Assembly (NCBI GenBank): GCA_026225945.1
Contig: JAMJFZ010001133.1
Coordinates: 12,786,001 to 12,850,000, forward strand
DNA length: 64,000 bases
From: Cricetomys ansorgei
Lineage: Eukaryota; Chordata; Mammalia; Rodentia; Nesomyidae
Direction: 5' to 3'
Under the pieces are notes generated by a model, which was not told the DNA's origin, ran no database searches, and saw nothing but the letters and a program-made list of their open reading frames with translations. This document shows, piece by piece, positions 34,231 through 46,078 of this stretch. The position numbers and the translations under genes were made by a program. Every line of letters starts with the position of its first letter. Position 1 is the stretch's first letter.

Positions 34231-34789
34231 AACTATTGAAGAAGTCTATGGCACTGTGAACAAAACAAATTGATTTTCAGTTTTTGTGATAATTATTCCA
34301 TGCTTCTTCCCCTTGCCTCTTTCAACTGAGCCTTTTGACAAAGTCACTTTAATAACTTAAGAGGATAATGTTCCCCTTACATCTTTAGATGATTTCTTTG
34401 CATGCTTCATTTCCTGGGAAATAGAGCAACACATACCAAAGAACATGATGTGTACCACAGACTGATTTCTGCATGGTTACAAGCTGCAATATTAGGAAAT
34501 TATAAGTAGAAGTTTGTCTCTGTTTATCAAAAATATTCAAACATTATGGTGTATGTGTGTATAGCCTAATTTATAATACACATATATTTATGCCATTAAT
34601 ATATAAAATACATGCACACTTATGTAACATATGTGCAAGCCATTGACCACTACCACTCTAAACAAACTACATATGGTAACTCCGTGGCCTCTGCAAATAC
34701 ACAAACCACTCATTGACAGGATCGTATTACCAACAATCAGCGCCTCTTACTAATTTTTTTCCCTGGAAAGAGTTGTAAACAAAGCCTCC
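34231..34789. other. No feature recognised
   Basis: AT-rich, single-copy-looking. Confidence 0.35.
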
Positions 34790-35260
34790 CCCATCAAGGT
34801 CTTAGGACAGATCAAGGTTTGATACCACTATAGTTCACCTATAAACCAATGAGTTTATGAGTCTTACTTACAGAGCAAGGAGAGAAGGGTTACAGGCAAG
34901 AGGGAACCTTAAAGCAACTACAGGGGAATGTCTTTGGCCAGCAAGGATGATGCTCCGCCCCATGGCTACATAGGTGGAGCCCCCCCTCCCAGAGTGTATC
35001 TCCACCTATATCCCCTAATTCTTCCCTAGACCACAAGACCACATGCAATTAAGGCAGAATGGCATAGGACTCACTGGGATGGCAGGATACCAGTGTGAGG
35101 GCCCCGTGTTCCTTGCCATCCCTTCCTTCTAAGAGGAAACGTCAAAATACAACAAGCCCGATCATGGTGACCCTTTGCGATCAGGCCGCATTGGGCCCCT
35201 GAGGACGGCAGCAGTCTGCCTTGAAATAATGGCAGCACATGAATCACCCTAACCATCTAA
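34790..35260 (-). mobile_element. LTR-like rodent repeat, minus orientation (partner at 31485-31885)
   Basis: Reverse complement of the 31.5-kb copy. On plus it reads 'aaaccaatgagtttat' (34844-34859), the C-rich block 'gctacataggtggagccccc', and 'ccacatgcaattaaggca' (35039-35056). Further similarity (GGGATGGCA/GGGAAGGGG, ACAAGC near 35150) extends to about 35160. Both copies are diverged, so this is an old family. Confidence 0.65.
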
Positions 35261-35758
35261 CGCAAAAATAAAGACTTCATTAGGCTCTGTCACATAAAAT
35301 CGTATATGTTCATGATTTCTAGAGTTTGTTCTGGTTTCTGTTTTCATTTCTTCTCATAAAAATGATATTATATTCAATATTCCAATCGGGTGATAGATTA
35401 TTTACAGCCCTAGAACCCAAATACGTACCAAATTCTGTTCCAACATTAGCTGCAGCCCATTAATCATGTCAGCAAATACTCAAAGGGACAACAAAAATTG
35501 GGAAGGAAAAGTCAAAATGCTTAAAGGATTGTTTTTAACACTCACAAAACTCGCATGGCATACAAAATTTTGTCTCCAATACAAGGACTGGCCTTTAACA
35601 ATAGCAGTTTAGTGTTAATCAGAAGCATGACCCTGGAAAACTGACGAGAGAGCTTCTCAGACTCAGAGATAGGGAAGGAACACAGCTTGCTTCAGAGTTC
35701 ATCCTCCTATAGAAAACAGAAGGTAGGTAGCTTCTCTACCTAGTTAGAGTACCTGGAA
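35261..35758. other. No feature recognised
   Basis: AT-rich, single-copy-looking. Confidence 0.35.
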
Positions 35759-35855
35759 CAGCGGTTCTCAACTGTCCTAATGCTGCGATCCTTTAACACA
35801 ATTCCTCACATTGTGGTGACCCCCAACCTTAAAATTATTTTGGTCACTACTTTCA
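35759..35855 (-). mobile_element. URR1-type hAT DNA transposon, truncated
   Basis: Terminal sequence cagcggttctcaactgtcct, then 'gctgcgatcctttaacacaa' and 'gtggtgacccccaaccttaa'. It stops after 'ttcataact', so only about half of the element remains. Confidence 0.85.
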
Positions 35856-36221
35856 TAACTCCTGAAAAGAGATCTCACACAGTTCTAACTTGTCCAACCA
35901 CCATACAGAATGAGATCACAACCCAGACAAGTCTGGGTCAGTGGTGGGAGGGACCACACCTTGACTGGGTCTGCTTAGATGTACAAATCCTTGGCCCTCC
36001 ATTTACTCTTTGTTCTCACTTTAGAACCAGAATACAAACTCGAGAGGTTCTCTGAATCTATTTGGTCCTCTGCCCAGTGTGGCCACATTAAATAGTTTTC
36101 CTGCTTTCCACTTTTAGTTTTGGCTTACTGAGGACAGGCTGACTTGGGACACATGTTGTTACCCCCAGATGAGTAACAGTAATTGAAATTTCCTTAGAAT
36201 TAAGACACATACAGTACATGG
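35856..36221. other. No feature recognised
   Basis: Single-copy-looking interval between a hAT fragment and a SINE. Confidence 0.35.
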
Positions 36222-36520
36222 AGCCGAAGAGATGGCTCAGTGGGTAATGTGTCTGCTGTACAAGTGTGAGGACGTGGATTCTACTCTCAGCACCACAGAA
36301 AGCCTGGCACAGTGATCTGCACCCATAACCCCTGAGGAGTGGAGACAGAGATCTCCAGACCAGGTCCCAACAGCTTGCCCACCACCCAGTCTTGCTAAGT
36401 CAGTGAACTCCAGTTTCATGAGACCCTGTCTCAAAAAATTAAGGTGTTTCGAGACTGCAGGTTACCTGACATCAACCTTTGGCATTCACATGTGCATGAA
36501 CACACACAGACACAGGGCTA
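36222..36520 (+). mobile_element. B3 SINE
   Basis: Head 'gagccgaagagatggctcag', middle 'gcctggcacagtgatctgca', 'catgagaccctgtctcaaaa', then 'cctgacatcaacctttggca' and a CA-rich tail. Confidence 0.88.
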
Positions 36521-37044
36521 TCTGCCTGTTCCTGCTTTCCTCATCAGGGTCAAGTCACACTGAGCAGACCTCGTTTGAACATTTGCTTGCTGCATGTTAT
36601 GGTTCCTAGTATTTCCTCTTATTGGTGAATTTTAAAATACATTGTTGTCCCCATTCTGTCTACTTGTAAAATGACAATGTTCTTAAAGCCGCAGAAAGTG
36701 ATGTCCTGTCCCCATGCCTATTCAGAAAAGGGGACTTCTCTTTGCCTGAACAAAAGCCGTTTGCACCTCATCAGGAGGCAAATGTTTCTAAGAAAGGAAC
36801 CTGAGGATCAGGAAGTTAATCAGGACCATGACAGAGGGTGATCTAAATGACCAGTGATGTTTCCTCTATGAGACAAGAGGATCCTGCATGTGAATGTGAC
36901 GTGATGTATACATCATGTCTTAGTGTTGTCTTAGTACTTGATATTTCTTATCTAGAGAGCTAAGGTTGATAGGGACACAGACAGACACAGGATTCTGATT
37001 CAGGACAAAGGGCAAGACTTGGTGTATTTGTTTTTATAACTATT
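36521..37044. other. No feature recognised
   Basis: Single-copy-looking sequence. Confidence 0.35.
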
Positions 37045-37390
37045 TTGAAATGTGATAAACACAATGACCAAAATAAGTCATAGAAAGAAGGGTTTGTTTT
37101 GGGCTTACCGTCCCAGGAGGCTGGGATCCATAATGACACAGACAGCATGGCAACAGGTGGCAGACATGATGACTGAAGCAGCAGCTGACAGCTCACATCT
37201 CAAACCCCAAAACAGGAAGCAGAGAGAACAAACTCAAATTGGCACAAGTCTTTAAGCTCTCAAAATCTGCCCCCAGTGGCATACATCCTACATCCAGGCC
37301 TCATCTCCTAAGCCTCTGCAATCAGTGCCACCAACGGGACCTAGTATTCAAGTGCCTGAGAACATGGAGGAAATGTCATTCAAACTACCT
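37045..37390 (+). mobile_element. Rodent interspersed repeat of the 'TTGCTGTGA' family, second subtype
   Basis: Starts 'tgtgataaacacaatgacca', continues 'aaagaagggtttgttttggg', 'gacagctcacatctcaaacc' and 'gcagagagaacaaactcaaa', and ends 'aggaaatgtcattcaaacta'. This order matches the copy at 63675-63995. Confidence 0.65.
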
Positions 37391-38137
37391 TGCTTGAAGA
37401 ACAAACATTTAACAGAGAAAATTGATTAAGTAGCATGTTCGTTAAACATTTCTGATCACTTTCCCTCCGGCAATTTCCCCCTCTGGCAAGAAATCATCTA
37501 AAAAGAAGAATTGAGAGACTTAGACAAGTTGTATGGCTATTTAAGTCCATTTGACATATTTTCCACTGTAAAGCACATTAATGAATATTTAGTCTATATA
37601 TATACTTTTATATCCAAGACTAGATTTCAAACATTCCTGAAGAAAAATCATGCCATAATCCAATATGCCAGATACCACAATGTAATCCGGAATGTCCTTT
37701 TGCACTTACTTTTTTATGTGGGTTGACTCTTGCAGTTTGCATTGCTTTGGAAACAGTAATGAAATTTTACTATGAAAATGACCAAAAAGTTAGAGTTCCT
37801 ACCTCAAAAAGAAAATTTCATTTGTTAATGTAACATCCAGCCTAAAACAAAGTATAATAATCTAGCATTTAATTCAGCTCATTTTACTGATTTACTCATT
37901 TTATTTAAAAGGCAATTTCATATGTGTGCTTCACAATTAAGGCTTCCCATACAGTGAAGAGACTTTTGGGTTCACAGGACAGTGCTAAGGGAAGTGGTTG
38001 ATTCCAATAGCGTTGTTAAATCCTTTTCATTGACCGTTGGGGTAAGGCGCACATTCAATCCGCAGTGAGTTGGTAATGAATCTGAAATCTGTGACTAATG
38101 AGACTGAGAACAAGATACAAGAGTGCGGAGGAAGGAT
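37391..38137. other. No feature recognised
   Basis: AT-rich, single-copy-looking. Confidence 0.35.
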
Positions 38138-38175
38138 TAGAGTACCTAATAGGTACTCTATAGAGTACCTATAGG
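38138..38175. repeat. Short perfect inverted repeat plus direct repeat
   Basis: Arms tagagtacct (38138-38147) and aggtactcta (38151-38160) are perfect complements around an aat loop. A third copy, tagagtacct, follows at 38161-38170. Confidence 0.9.
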
Positions 38176-38364
38176 GTAATGCCTATAACATTCCAGGTTT
38201 AGAAACTAAATATGACTGGTTGACAATTTAGTAATGAATTTTCCATTCAATGAAATATGTACTACTTAGAAACATATTGTCTTGACTTTGAATCAAGACT
38301 ACATATCATTGGTTCTTGTCATCATTACCTGTGGATTACCTACATAAAGTGTTTCTTTTATCAT

Positions 38365-38580
38365 TCATTGGTAATTTCACACATGTATACAGTGTATTTA
38401 GATCGTACCTACTCCCCACCATCCTTCAATTCCTCCAGAACCTCCTCCATTCCCTTACAACTTCATGTTCTCTCCCTTTATACCCTAATCCCACTGAGTC
38501 ATTAGTGCCTTCTGCACACACATGGGTGTAGGGCCATCAGACATGCTCATCTGCACCCTACTGGCCACAGACCACCCAGC
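38365..38580 (-). mobile_element. L1 (Lx-type) 3' terminus, minus strand
   Basis: 'gtaatttcacacatgtatac' then 'agtgtatttagatcgtacct' and 'ccttcaattcctccagaacc' match the antisense rodent L1 end also seen at 15.4 kb, with 'gggtgtagggccatcagaca' following. Short truncated copy. Confidence 0.7.
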
Positions 38581-39301
38581 CCAGGTACCTTTCTCTCTGT
38601 CTCTAAAACCAATACATTTTTCATCAAAATGAAATTAGTCAGTTTATGAATGGTTCCCTTCCCTTTCAACTCATCTCTCACCATCTGGTAGAATTATTAT
38701 ATTATTTTGTCTCCGGTTTTCTGGATACATCTATCCAGATGCTTGGACACTGGTCTCTGTAAACCACCCCACTTTCCAACCACACATCAGCTTTCTGACT
38801 CCTCTCTGGAGACAACCACTGACGAGTTCTTCAGAATTCAGCATAGATTGTCCCTTCCTTCCTGGAACAACAAGGAAATTGTTTACTTGATGACTAGAAA
38901 ATCATTTCTATTTAATGAGTAGAGTTATTTTCCAAGGAATTTAAAATGAATAACATTTAAAACTGCATTTAGTCTGAAGTTTCTCATCCTGTCATCCTCC
39001 AGTCTGTATGAGTCATGACAGAAGAACAAGATGTGTCTTCCACTTCTGTGTGCAGACAATTCCTTCAGAGTGAGCGTGGCCTAGATTTCAGGTGGGAAGG
39101 TGACAGCTGATACAACAGAGGGAAAGAAACTCCATAGACAGTTGTTAAAATACAGCACTTCATCACGCTGACTGTAACACAGTCGGTTCTTAGTGAGACT
39201 TTTCAGATCATTTGAAAATGTTCAATAATCATAAACTACAAGCCTATGAGAATGCAACCACAGATCACAATTACTCTCTTGACACAATCAGGAAGCTGTC
39301 G
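38581..39301. other. No feature recognised
   Basis: Single-copy-looking sequence. Confidence 0.35.
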
Positions 39302-39780
39302 GTGTCTTAGTTTCTCTCCCTGGGACTGTGATAAAGTACTCTGACAAAAGCCACTTAGTGGAGAAAAGGTTTACTTTAGCTCACAGTTCAAGGTAAAGTC
39401 CAACGTTGTAAGGAAGTCAGAATAGCAGAAGCTTGAAGCCGTTGGTCCTATCATATCTACAATCAAGAAATATGTATGTGTGCATGCGGCTGCTCAGGTC
39501 TCCTTTCCTGTTTATACAGTCTGAGGTCCCAGCCAGGGAATGGCACCAGCTGCAGTGGACAAGTCTTCCTGCCTCAATTAATGCAATCAGGATAAGCCCT
39601 CACAGGTGCTCCCAGAGGCCTGTCTCCCAGGTGTGTCCTGTTCCACTACAACCATTCACTCTCAAGATCACAACATGGAGCTTACCAAATCTCAGTTGCC
39701 ATGCTGGTCTTAGATCTCATTCTCCCCTCATTCCTCCACCTCCAGCATCTTTTTACCTATAACATCACATCACCTGTTAC
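39302..39780 (+). mobile_element. Rodent interspersed repeat of the 'TTGCTGTGA' family
   Basis: Begins 'tgtcttagtttctctccctg' with 'ctgtgataaagtactctgac', then 'aaggtttactttagctcaca', 'gtcccagccagggaatggca', and ends within 'tgtgtcctgttccactacaa'. Similar in order to 46990-47400. Confidence 0.65.
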
Positions 39781-39872
39781 CATTATTTTCTGTTTCCCTG
39801 GGGAAAAATATAGAAATGGTTTTCATTCCCTTGATACAGTAGCCAGATTGATACCATTAAAGTGTTGATTAT

Positions 39873-39920
39873 GGGCTGGAGAATTAGCTCAGCCACTAAA
39901 GGCTACTAGGCTCATAACCA
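39873..39920 (+). mobile_element. B2 SINE 5' fragment
   Basis: Only the head remains: gggctggagaattagctcag followed by ccactaaaggc. Confidence 0.6.
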
Positions 39921-40210
39921 AAAATATAAAATGTTAATCACATTAGGTCATTTCTGTGGCTAGAACAGACTTTCCCACGATTTCACATCATAAGCACACA
40001 AAACACAAGTCCAGCAATGGCCAAAGAATGGAGTTGAAGAAGGAGCATTATTGAAAACTGTTAGGATGATACAGAAGCTGAGAAGATAGAGTACAGAGGT
40101 CCCTTCCTACTGGGATCTGATATCCACTGACTCTCTGGCCTTCTTGGTCTCTTATTTGTATTACTTGGTTCAATCTCCCATGGCTGCATGAGACTGTTTT
40201 TGGATACACC

Positions 40211-40392
40211 AGTGTGTACACAATCAGTGTTTCACCAGCGCGTACATAATCAGTGTTTCACCAGTGTGTACACAATCAGTGTTTCACCAGCGTGTACACA
40301 ATCAGTGTTTCACCAGCGTGTACACAATCAGTGTTTCACCAGCGTGTACATATCCACTGTTTCACTGGCGTGTACATATTAAGTGTTTCACC
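40211..40392. repeat. Minisatellite: seven 26-bp units
   Basis: Exact 26-bp periodicity with unit starts at 40211, 40237, 40263, 40289, 40315, 40341 and 40367. The unit reads agcgtgtacacaatcagtgt plus ttcacc. Units 4 and 5 are identical; units 6 and 7 are the most diverged. The artefactual + frame repeats VHNQCFTS-like peptides. Confidence 0.97.
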
Positions 40393-40809
40393 ACTGTTCT
40401 CTTTGCCTTAAACATTCTTCTCTGACAAGAACTGCTCTCTCACCTCCTTCCTCAGTAAGGCTAAACTTCCCCTTCACCCTCAAGAAAAACAGTGTCTGAT
40501 CTTTCACTTCTGCCCTATTTTTCTCCTCGCTAGCACCGCTATGTGATGTACTGTATATTTCCCCGATTCCATCATTGTCTGTGCCCTAACACACAAAGGA
40601 ACACAAAGCTTCCTCGCTTTGGAAGGGTACCCAAGGAAAGGCTTTTATTTTGACCCAGAATTAGAAGAACATTGAAAGGTTCAAATGAGGATTTACCTTT
40701 GAGCCTTGAGTGTTACAGAAACTCTTCTCCCACCAGGCAGCTTCTCTCACCTAACAGTTCCTTTCACACAAATAAGCTTCGCAGCATTCAAAACATGCCC
40801 TGAATAAAC
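40393..40809. other. No feature recognised
   Basis: Single-copy-looking sequence. Confidence 0.35.
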
Positions 40810-41032
40810 CAGTGGTTCTCAACCTTCCTAATGCTGTGACCCTTTAACACAGTTCCTCATGTTATGGTGACCCCCAACCATAAAATTATTTTTGTTGCTG
40901 CTTCATAACTGTAATTTTACTACTGTTATGAATTGTAATAAAATATCTAATACACAGGATGGTCATTGGTGACTGCTGTGAAAGGGTCATTCAACCCACA
41001 AAGAGGTTGTGACCCACAGGTTGAGAACCACA
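40810..41032 (-). mobile_element. URR1-type hAT DNA transposon, near complete
   Basis: Terminal inverted repeats cagtggttctcaacc at the left and ggttgagaaccacag at the right. The body has 'ctgtgaccctttaacacagt', 'ggtgacccccaaccataaaa' and 'tgacccacagg'. About 223 bp, non-autonomous, with no transposase frame. Confidence 0.93.
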
Positions 41033-41194
41033 GGGATAGCTCATTCCCGTGACATACTCAGGGAGTAGGAACTGGACTTAAAACAGAGGAGGGGAAACAA
41101 GAGAAGAAAAGGGCGTGGAGAGCCAGCCTAGAGAAAAGCCTCATAGTGAATGAAGGGCCTCTGAGTGGTCCTTAAAGACAGTAGATGTAGAAGA

Positions 41195-41425
41195 AGAGAA
41201 GAGCCCACCTGACATGGGCTGCGCCATTCCATGGGGTGGAATCCTAGGGTTAATAAAAGGAGAAAATGAGCTGAGCATAGCATTCATGTTCCCTGGCTTC
41301 CTTATTGCAGATGTAACGTGACCAGCTGCCTTAGCCTCCTGCTGCCTGACTTCCCACCACAATGGGCAGTACCTTTGAACTATGAGCCAAAATTAGTCCT
41401 TTTCCTTTGAGTTGCTCTCGTCTGA
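41195..41425 (-). mobile_element. Rodent interspersed repeat of the 'TTGCTGTGA' family, reverse orientation
   Basis: 'gacatgggctgcgccattcc', 'atggggtggaatcctagggt', 'gtaacgtgaccagctgcctt' and 'tatgagccaaaattagtcct' belong to the same rodent repeat group, read in reverse. Subfamily not assigned. Confidence 0.6.
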
Positions 41426-43063
41426 GTGGGAGACAAGTAGCAAGCACAAGGAGTATTCAAGAATGGTATCAAAAGCATGTCTCCAGCCTGGTCTTCAAGT
41501 TATTCCCAAAATAAGCTATAAAACTATAGCATATGAAAACATCCGTAAATAAGCATGCAAATAAAAGAGATTTTTCTTATGCACAGGAAAGCCACAATAA
41601 AATAGATGCCAAGTGTGTATGTATTTAAGGATAAATGAATAAAGATACTTTCCTGTGAATGTAAGATCTGTGTGCGCTGTGGAAAACTGTCCAACAGTGA
41701 AGCCTTTATTTATGATTAAGAATCCCATCTTTGTAATTCACACCATATTTTTTAGTCCCCAAGTAGTCATACACACCACTCAAATATTCTCCCCAGATTG
41801 AATGAATTTGAGCACAGAGATAAACAAGAAATAAATTTACCCCCAAAAACATTTCAACAATTCTGTCTAGTGTATTTAAAGGTAAGTTAAAGAGCTAAAC
41901 AAATGGTCACTTCCTACATTAGCTTAAATTTAACAAATTAGGTATCTGGTATGTAATTCTCACAGACTGTGTAATTTTTTATTAAATATTTCATATCTAC
42001 TCAATAAATGTTTCAGGATGCCATTCAAAGTTATATATATATATATATAACATGGTCTCTATTTCCTATAGGATTTTTTCACTTTAATATTTGTTTCAAC
42101 ATGTAACTAAATATAAATATGTTCAGTTCCTAATAACACCATCTAAATTATTTGGGCTAGAGGAAAAATCTCTCTTCATGAGTCCTTAGAAATGATTAAA
42201 AAATGACATTCAATAATTCGAACCATGAAACATATTTCTTCTTTACTCTCTGGGGACTATTTCACAAATACTAGGAAATGTTTATTAAAATCATCTTACT
42301 TGTATTGCAAAAGAATTTTGATAACAGAACAACAAAAATACTGCTTAGTGAGAAGCACATTCTGCCAACATCACTAAAATATTACCAAGATTCCATATTC
42401 TCAAGTCTTCTTAAATCACACGGAAGTCACTTTCTCAGATATACACCGAGCGCTCAACAATATCAGAGCTATGACACTACATAAGGAAAGAAACGGTGTG
42501 AGAAACTCAAATAATTTTATCAGTTGATTACTCCATACTGCGCACTACAGTATAAGCATGTAGAAATTAAAGATGGCTTCCCCATTTCGGCAGACAAGCA
42601 TGAAATTCTAAGAGAAATACTGGAATAAACTGAACCACCTTGAGGACGATCATTGATCAATCGCTCTACGAAGGTGTCCACCAAGAGCTAATCTTGCCTG
42701 AGCTGAATTGTGACGACTCAGTTCTATATATCTGGGTAACAAACGGAGACATCTGTCAGATATGAAGAACACTTGAAACTATGACAAAGGGTAGCAGCTC
42801 AGGGATATGAATGTCTGAGCGTCTGTCAGAAGCTCAGTTAGTTTGAACAGCATAAAGAGCAATGTGATTGAACACTCTATCACACATTGGTCATAAGAGC
42901 CTGTTAGGGTGAAGAACATGAGCTTTGCATTTCACTCAAAGAATTATGGGAAATGAACGTGGAAATCCCAAATGGAAGGGGTTTCAGCCTTATTGCTACA
43001 AGAACCTTTATTCTAGAAGGTAATATTAAAATCAGTTAGAGCAGTTGTAAACTCAACGTTAGT
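41426..43063. other. No gene recognised; AT-rich
   Basis: Contains a short (TA)n run at about 42034-42048. An open frame of 68 codons at 42278-42484 (+) has no recognisable domain. Confidence 0.35.
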
Positions 43064-43222
43064 ATTCCGAGGGCCCAACCTCGGCTGACTGAAGAGGGTG
43101 ATGCAGAAATGCTCTGTTTTCCTGGCAAACGACAATGAGGGGGGGGGTGGGTGGATTCCGAGGGCCCGAGGGCCCAACCTCGGCTGACTGAAGAGGGTGA
43201 TGCAGAAATGCTCTGTTTTCCT
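43064..43222. repeat. Recent tandem duplication, period 99 bp
   Basis: A 53-bp block starting gggcccaacctcggctgact occurs identically at 43071-43123 and 43170-43222. Both copies are preceded by attccga. The second copy also carries an extra 8-bp gagggccc duplication at its left edge. The spacer is G-rich (gggggggggtgggtgg). Confidence 0.97.
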
Positions 43223-43442
43223 TCCCTCTGTGCCTCCCCTGTGAAACCAATAGAAATGTTTGGAGAAAGCGTCAACACTCCTCTACACTGAGGCGAGCCC
43301 ACCTGCTCACTCTTGCCTTCCAGAAAAAAAAGAATTAAAAACACTCAGAGCTGTTCAGCCTTGGCTTCGGTACAATACACCTGTCCCAAGATGAGCTCAC
43401 TGCCTTCCTTCAACCTGGATTTTTCCACAGGTGGAGAACCTG

Positions 43443-43518
43443 TGTCGGGTCAGGCACAGTGTCGCGCACCTGACAGCTCAGCTCTCGGAGGCTGCAAGTT
43501 TGAGGCCAGATCCTGACA
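43443..43518 (+). mobile_element. Possible B1-like fragment
   Basis: Weak B1-type pattern: ggtcaggcacagtgtcgcgc, then ctcggaggctgcaagtttga and ggccagatcctgac. Diverged. Confidence 0.4.
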
Positions 43519-43920
43519 AGAAGGTGGCGATACGGTATGAAGCAATGATATAAGACAATGGAAAAGAAAAAAGGGGGCTCCTGGCTGTGAGAGAGCAGAG
43601 TTCCAAGACTTCTGTTGTGTAGGAGGTTGGCCAGACCCTCGTCTTCCCTGAGGTGTGTCACCGGTTGCCATTTCCAGGGCTGCACACTGAAAGGGACACG
43701 CGGTCTTTCAGGCGAGTCCCCACTGCAGACCCGAGTGAGGAGTTGAGAAGCCTCTCTCTGACCACAGAGCCGTGTTTCCCATTGCAGTTCGGTTTTAGCT
43801 AGAGTAAAGCTGATATCTCTATCATCTTTATATCAGGACTGATTACTGGTTCCTCCTCAACCAGAAAAGAACTTGCAGCAACAGACAGAAGTTCATAGAA
43901 CTTTCATAGATACATGGATA
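43519..43920. other. No feature recognised
   Basis: Single-copy-looking, slightly GC-richer than surroundings. Confidence 0.35.
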
Positions 43921-44142
43921 TTTTTTTAAAGATTTATTTAGTTTATGTTTTATAAGTGTTTTACCTTCGTGTATGTATGTGCACATGTGTACAGTTTACC
44001 TGTGGAGGCCAGAGGAGGGCATCAGACTCTCTGGAACTGGAAATACAGATGGCTATAAGCTACCGGGTGCATGCTGGGAAGCAAACCCAAGTCTTTTGTA
44101 AGAGCAGTAAATGCTTTTAACAGCTGAGCCATCTCCCAAGCC
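43921..44142 (-). mobile_element. B2 SINE (minus strand)
   Basis: Reverse-complement B2: T-rich tail 'tttttttaaagatttattta', 'aggccagaggagggcatcag', 'actctctggaactggaaata', head end 'aacagctgagccatctccca'. Essentially full length. Confidence 0.93.
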
Positions 44143-45932
44143 CGTAAAGGTAGATCTTAAGAAAGAAGGAGTCAAAGGTGACCCACAAGTACAACCGACT
44201 CTCAACATCACTACCTTGCTTACTTGTGGAAAGTTCAAATTCAATGAAAAGGCTAGTGGTTGATCCAGCTAGAAAAAGAAATTGCCTGTGACATGAAACT
44301 TTTGGTCAAAATGGATGCAGGCAGAAACCCCCGGCAGTGCCAGGATACTCATCCTCGGTCCACAGTGCCAACAGAGGACAAACAGCAGCACTCCCCAGTC
44401 TGTTTGCTCTCTGTCTGTCATTCATCCCCAGAATACTAAAAGTGTCCTAATCAAAAAGGGCTTGCTTAACACAAGAAGCTGACTTCCCCACAGTTGGGCT
44501 AAGATGTGGCACCCTTCCAAATTATAAAATCACCCATAGTGACTCACATTTCTCAGAAAATTAATGTTAAGACATCAAACGACACACAGAATGTGTTTGT
44601 TATATAAAGTAAAATTGAGTGAATGTCATTGGCATATCCCATTAAGCCTGGATGTATAATGCATTCCATTTCTCCCTTTTCACCACAAGGATTTGAAATC
44701 ATGCCCCTAAAATCCAATATCCAATCACCCTTTGATTAATACTTTTCTAGCTCCCTCTGGGCCTATGTTCTCAGATTGTGGAACTCAAAACTACTCAAAG
44801 AAAATGTGTACTGTGGATTGCAAATTTCTCTGAAAGCTTGCTGAAGTCACTGGCTTTTTTTTATTTGTTTGCTTCTAATAACATTGAAAATTAGGAACAA
44901 TTTCATAAGATGCAAGGAGAAATCAGTAAAATATTTTGGTAGAGCTCGAGACTTCACCATGTTATCCTGATTCATCCCAAGTCATAAGGCTTTTAATGTT
45001 AAAAGAAATGTAGAAGCCTGGAGAAAACAGAAACTATATATCCTTGATACATTCAATATTAATAATAATACTACCACACACTAATTTTGAATATGATCTT
45101 GGTTGAAAGATACTTAGTCCATCCCACCATTATATAGCCTTGGTGTCATTTATTTTACCGGGATTTTCCCTGAATACTTCTTGATGCTCCTAACATAAAA
45201 CAATTTCCACATAGTCTATTCTTTATGGTCTTTTACAAATCCAAATATTTTCCCTTTCATTCTCTCCAGTAGAGATAGAGACAGAAAACGATATTTTTAA
45301 CTTTAATTTCTCATCGAAGAAGCATCTCCGACTTCATACAAAGCTACTTAGTCAGCAGGGGCCAAACGAATGAATGAATGAATAAGTGAATGATGGTAAA
45401 ATATGATTCTCACCCATCAACCCAGAGAAGTTTGCATCAGGCAGTAAAAGTATAACTTCATTCAAGTACACAACCAGAGAGAGCCATCACTCAAAAACTG
45501 TTCCTTAATTTGATTACACATATGAATGTGCTTGCAGATACACAGAAAGAGAAATCCATTAATTGAAGCTAACTGAAGGTCAAAAAGAAAACCCTATAAA
45601 CAGAAAAGCCAAGACTTATCATCAATTCTTTTTTATATCTCTGAATACATTGTTCCTCTTACTGGTTTTTATTTCAAAGAAAAACAATTGTCAATCAAGA
45701 TCCCTGGAATTCAGCCAGGGGTTGTTTGGAAGCACATTCATCCTGTATTGACATCCTTAGAGTAACCACATGCTATGTGCAGAAAAATACACATCCCACT
45801 GCCTAAGAGTACATTCATGTGTAAAACTCATTCACAGACTAAAAAATATTCAATCCAGTTTGTTCCCATTGGGTTAACAATTTGGCTAAGTAGTTATGAA
45901 TTTCACTATTATCTCTATCTCTCTTTTGTTTC
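44143..45932. other. No gene recognised; AT-rich
   Basis: Contains a short (GAAT)n run at about 45368-45390. No nameable interspersed repeat. Confidence 0.35.
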
Positions 45933-45953
45933 GTGTGTGTGTGTGTGTGTGTG

Positions 45954-46003
<50 letters not shown>
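45933..46003. repeat. (TG)n microsatellite, long
   Basis: About 70 bases of TG with one gcatg interruption near 45953. Confidence 0.97.
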
Positions 46004-46078
46004 TAAGCAAAAGGACAACCTGTAATTCAGAAAGCAACCTCAGATATCAGGTTATCCTAAGGAACACTGCCTACCTTG

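Noticed and set aside
40211..40392. Regular repeats that might suggest a CRISPR array
   Set aside because: Units are contiguous with no unique spacers, in a mammalian genome; this is a minisatellite.
43064..43344. Open frame with repeated protein segment ENRAFLHHPLQSAEVGP
   Set aside because: The repeat comes from the 99-bp DNA duplication. The frame differs between copies and has no domain.
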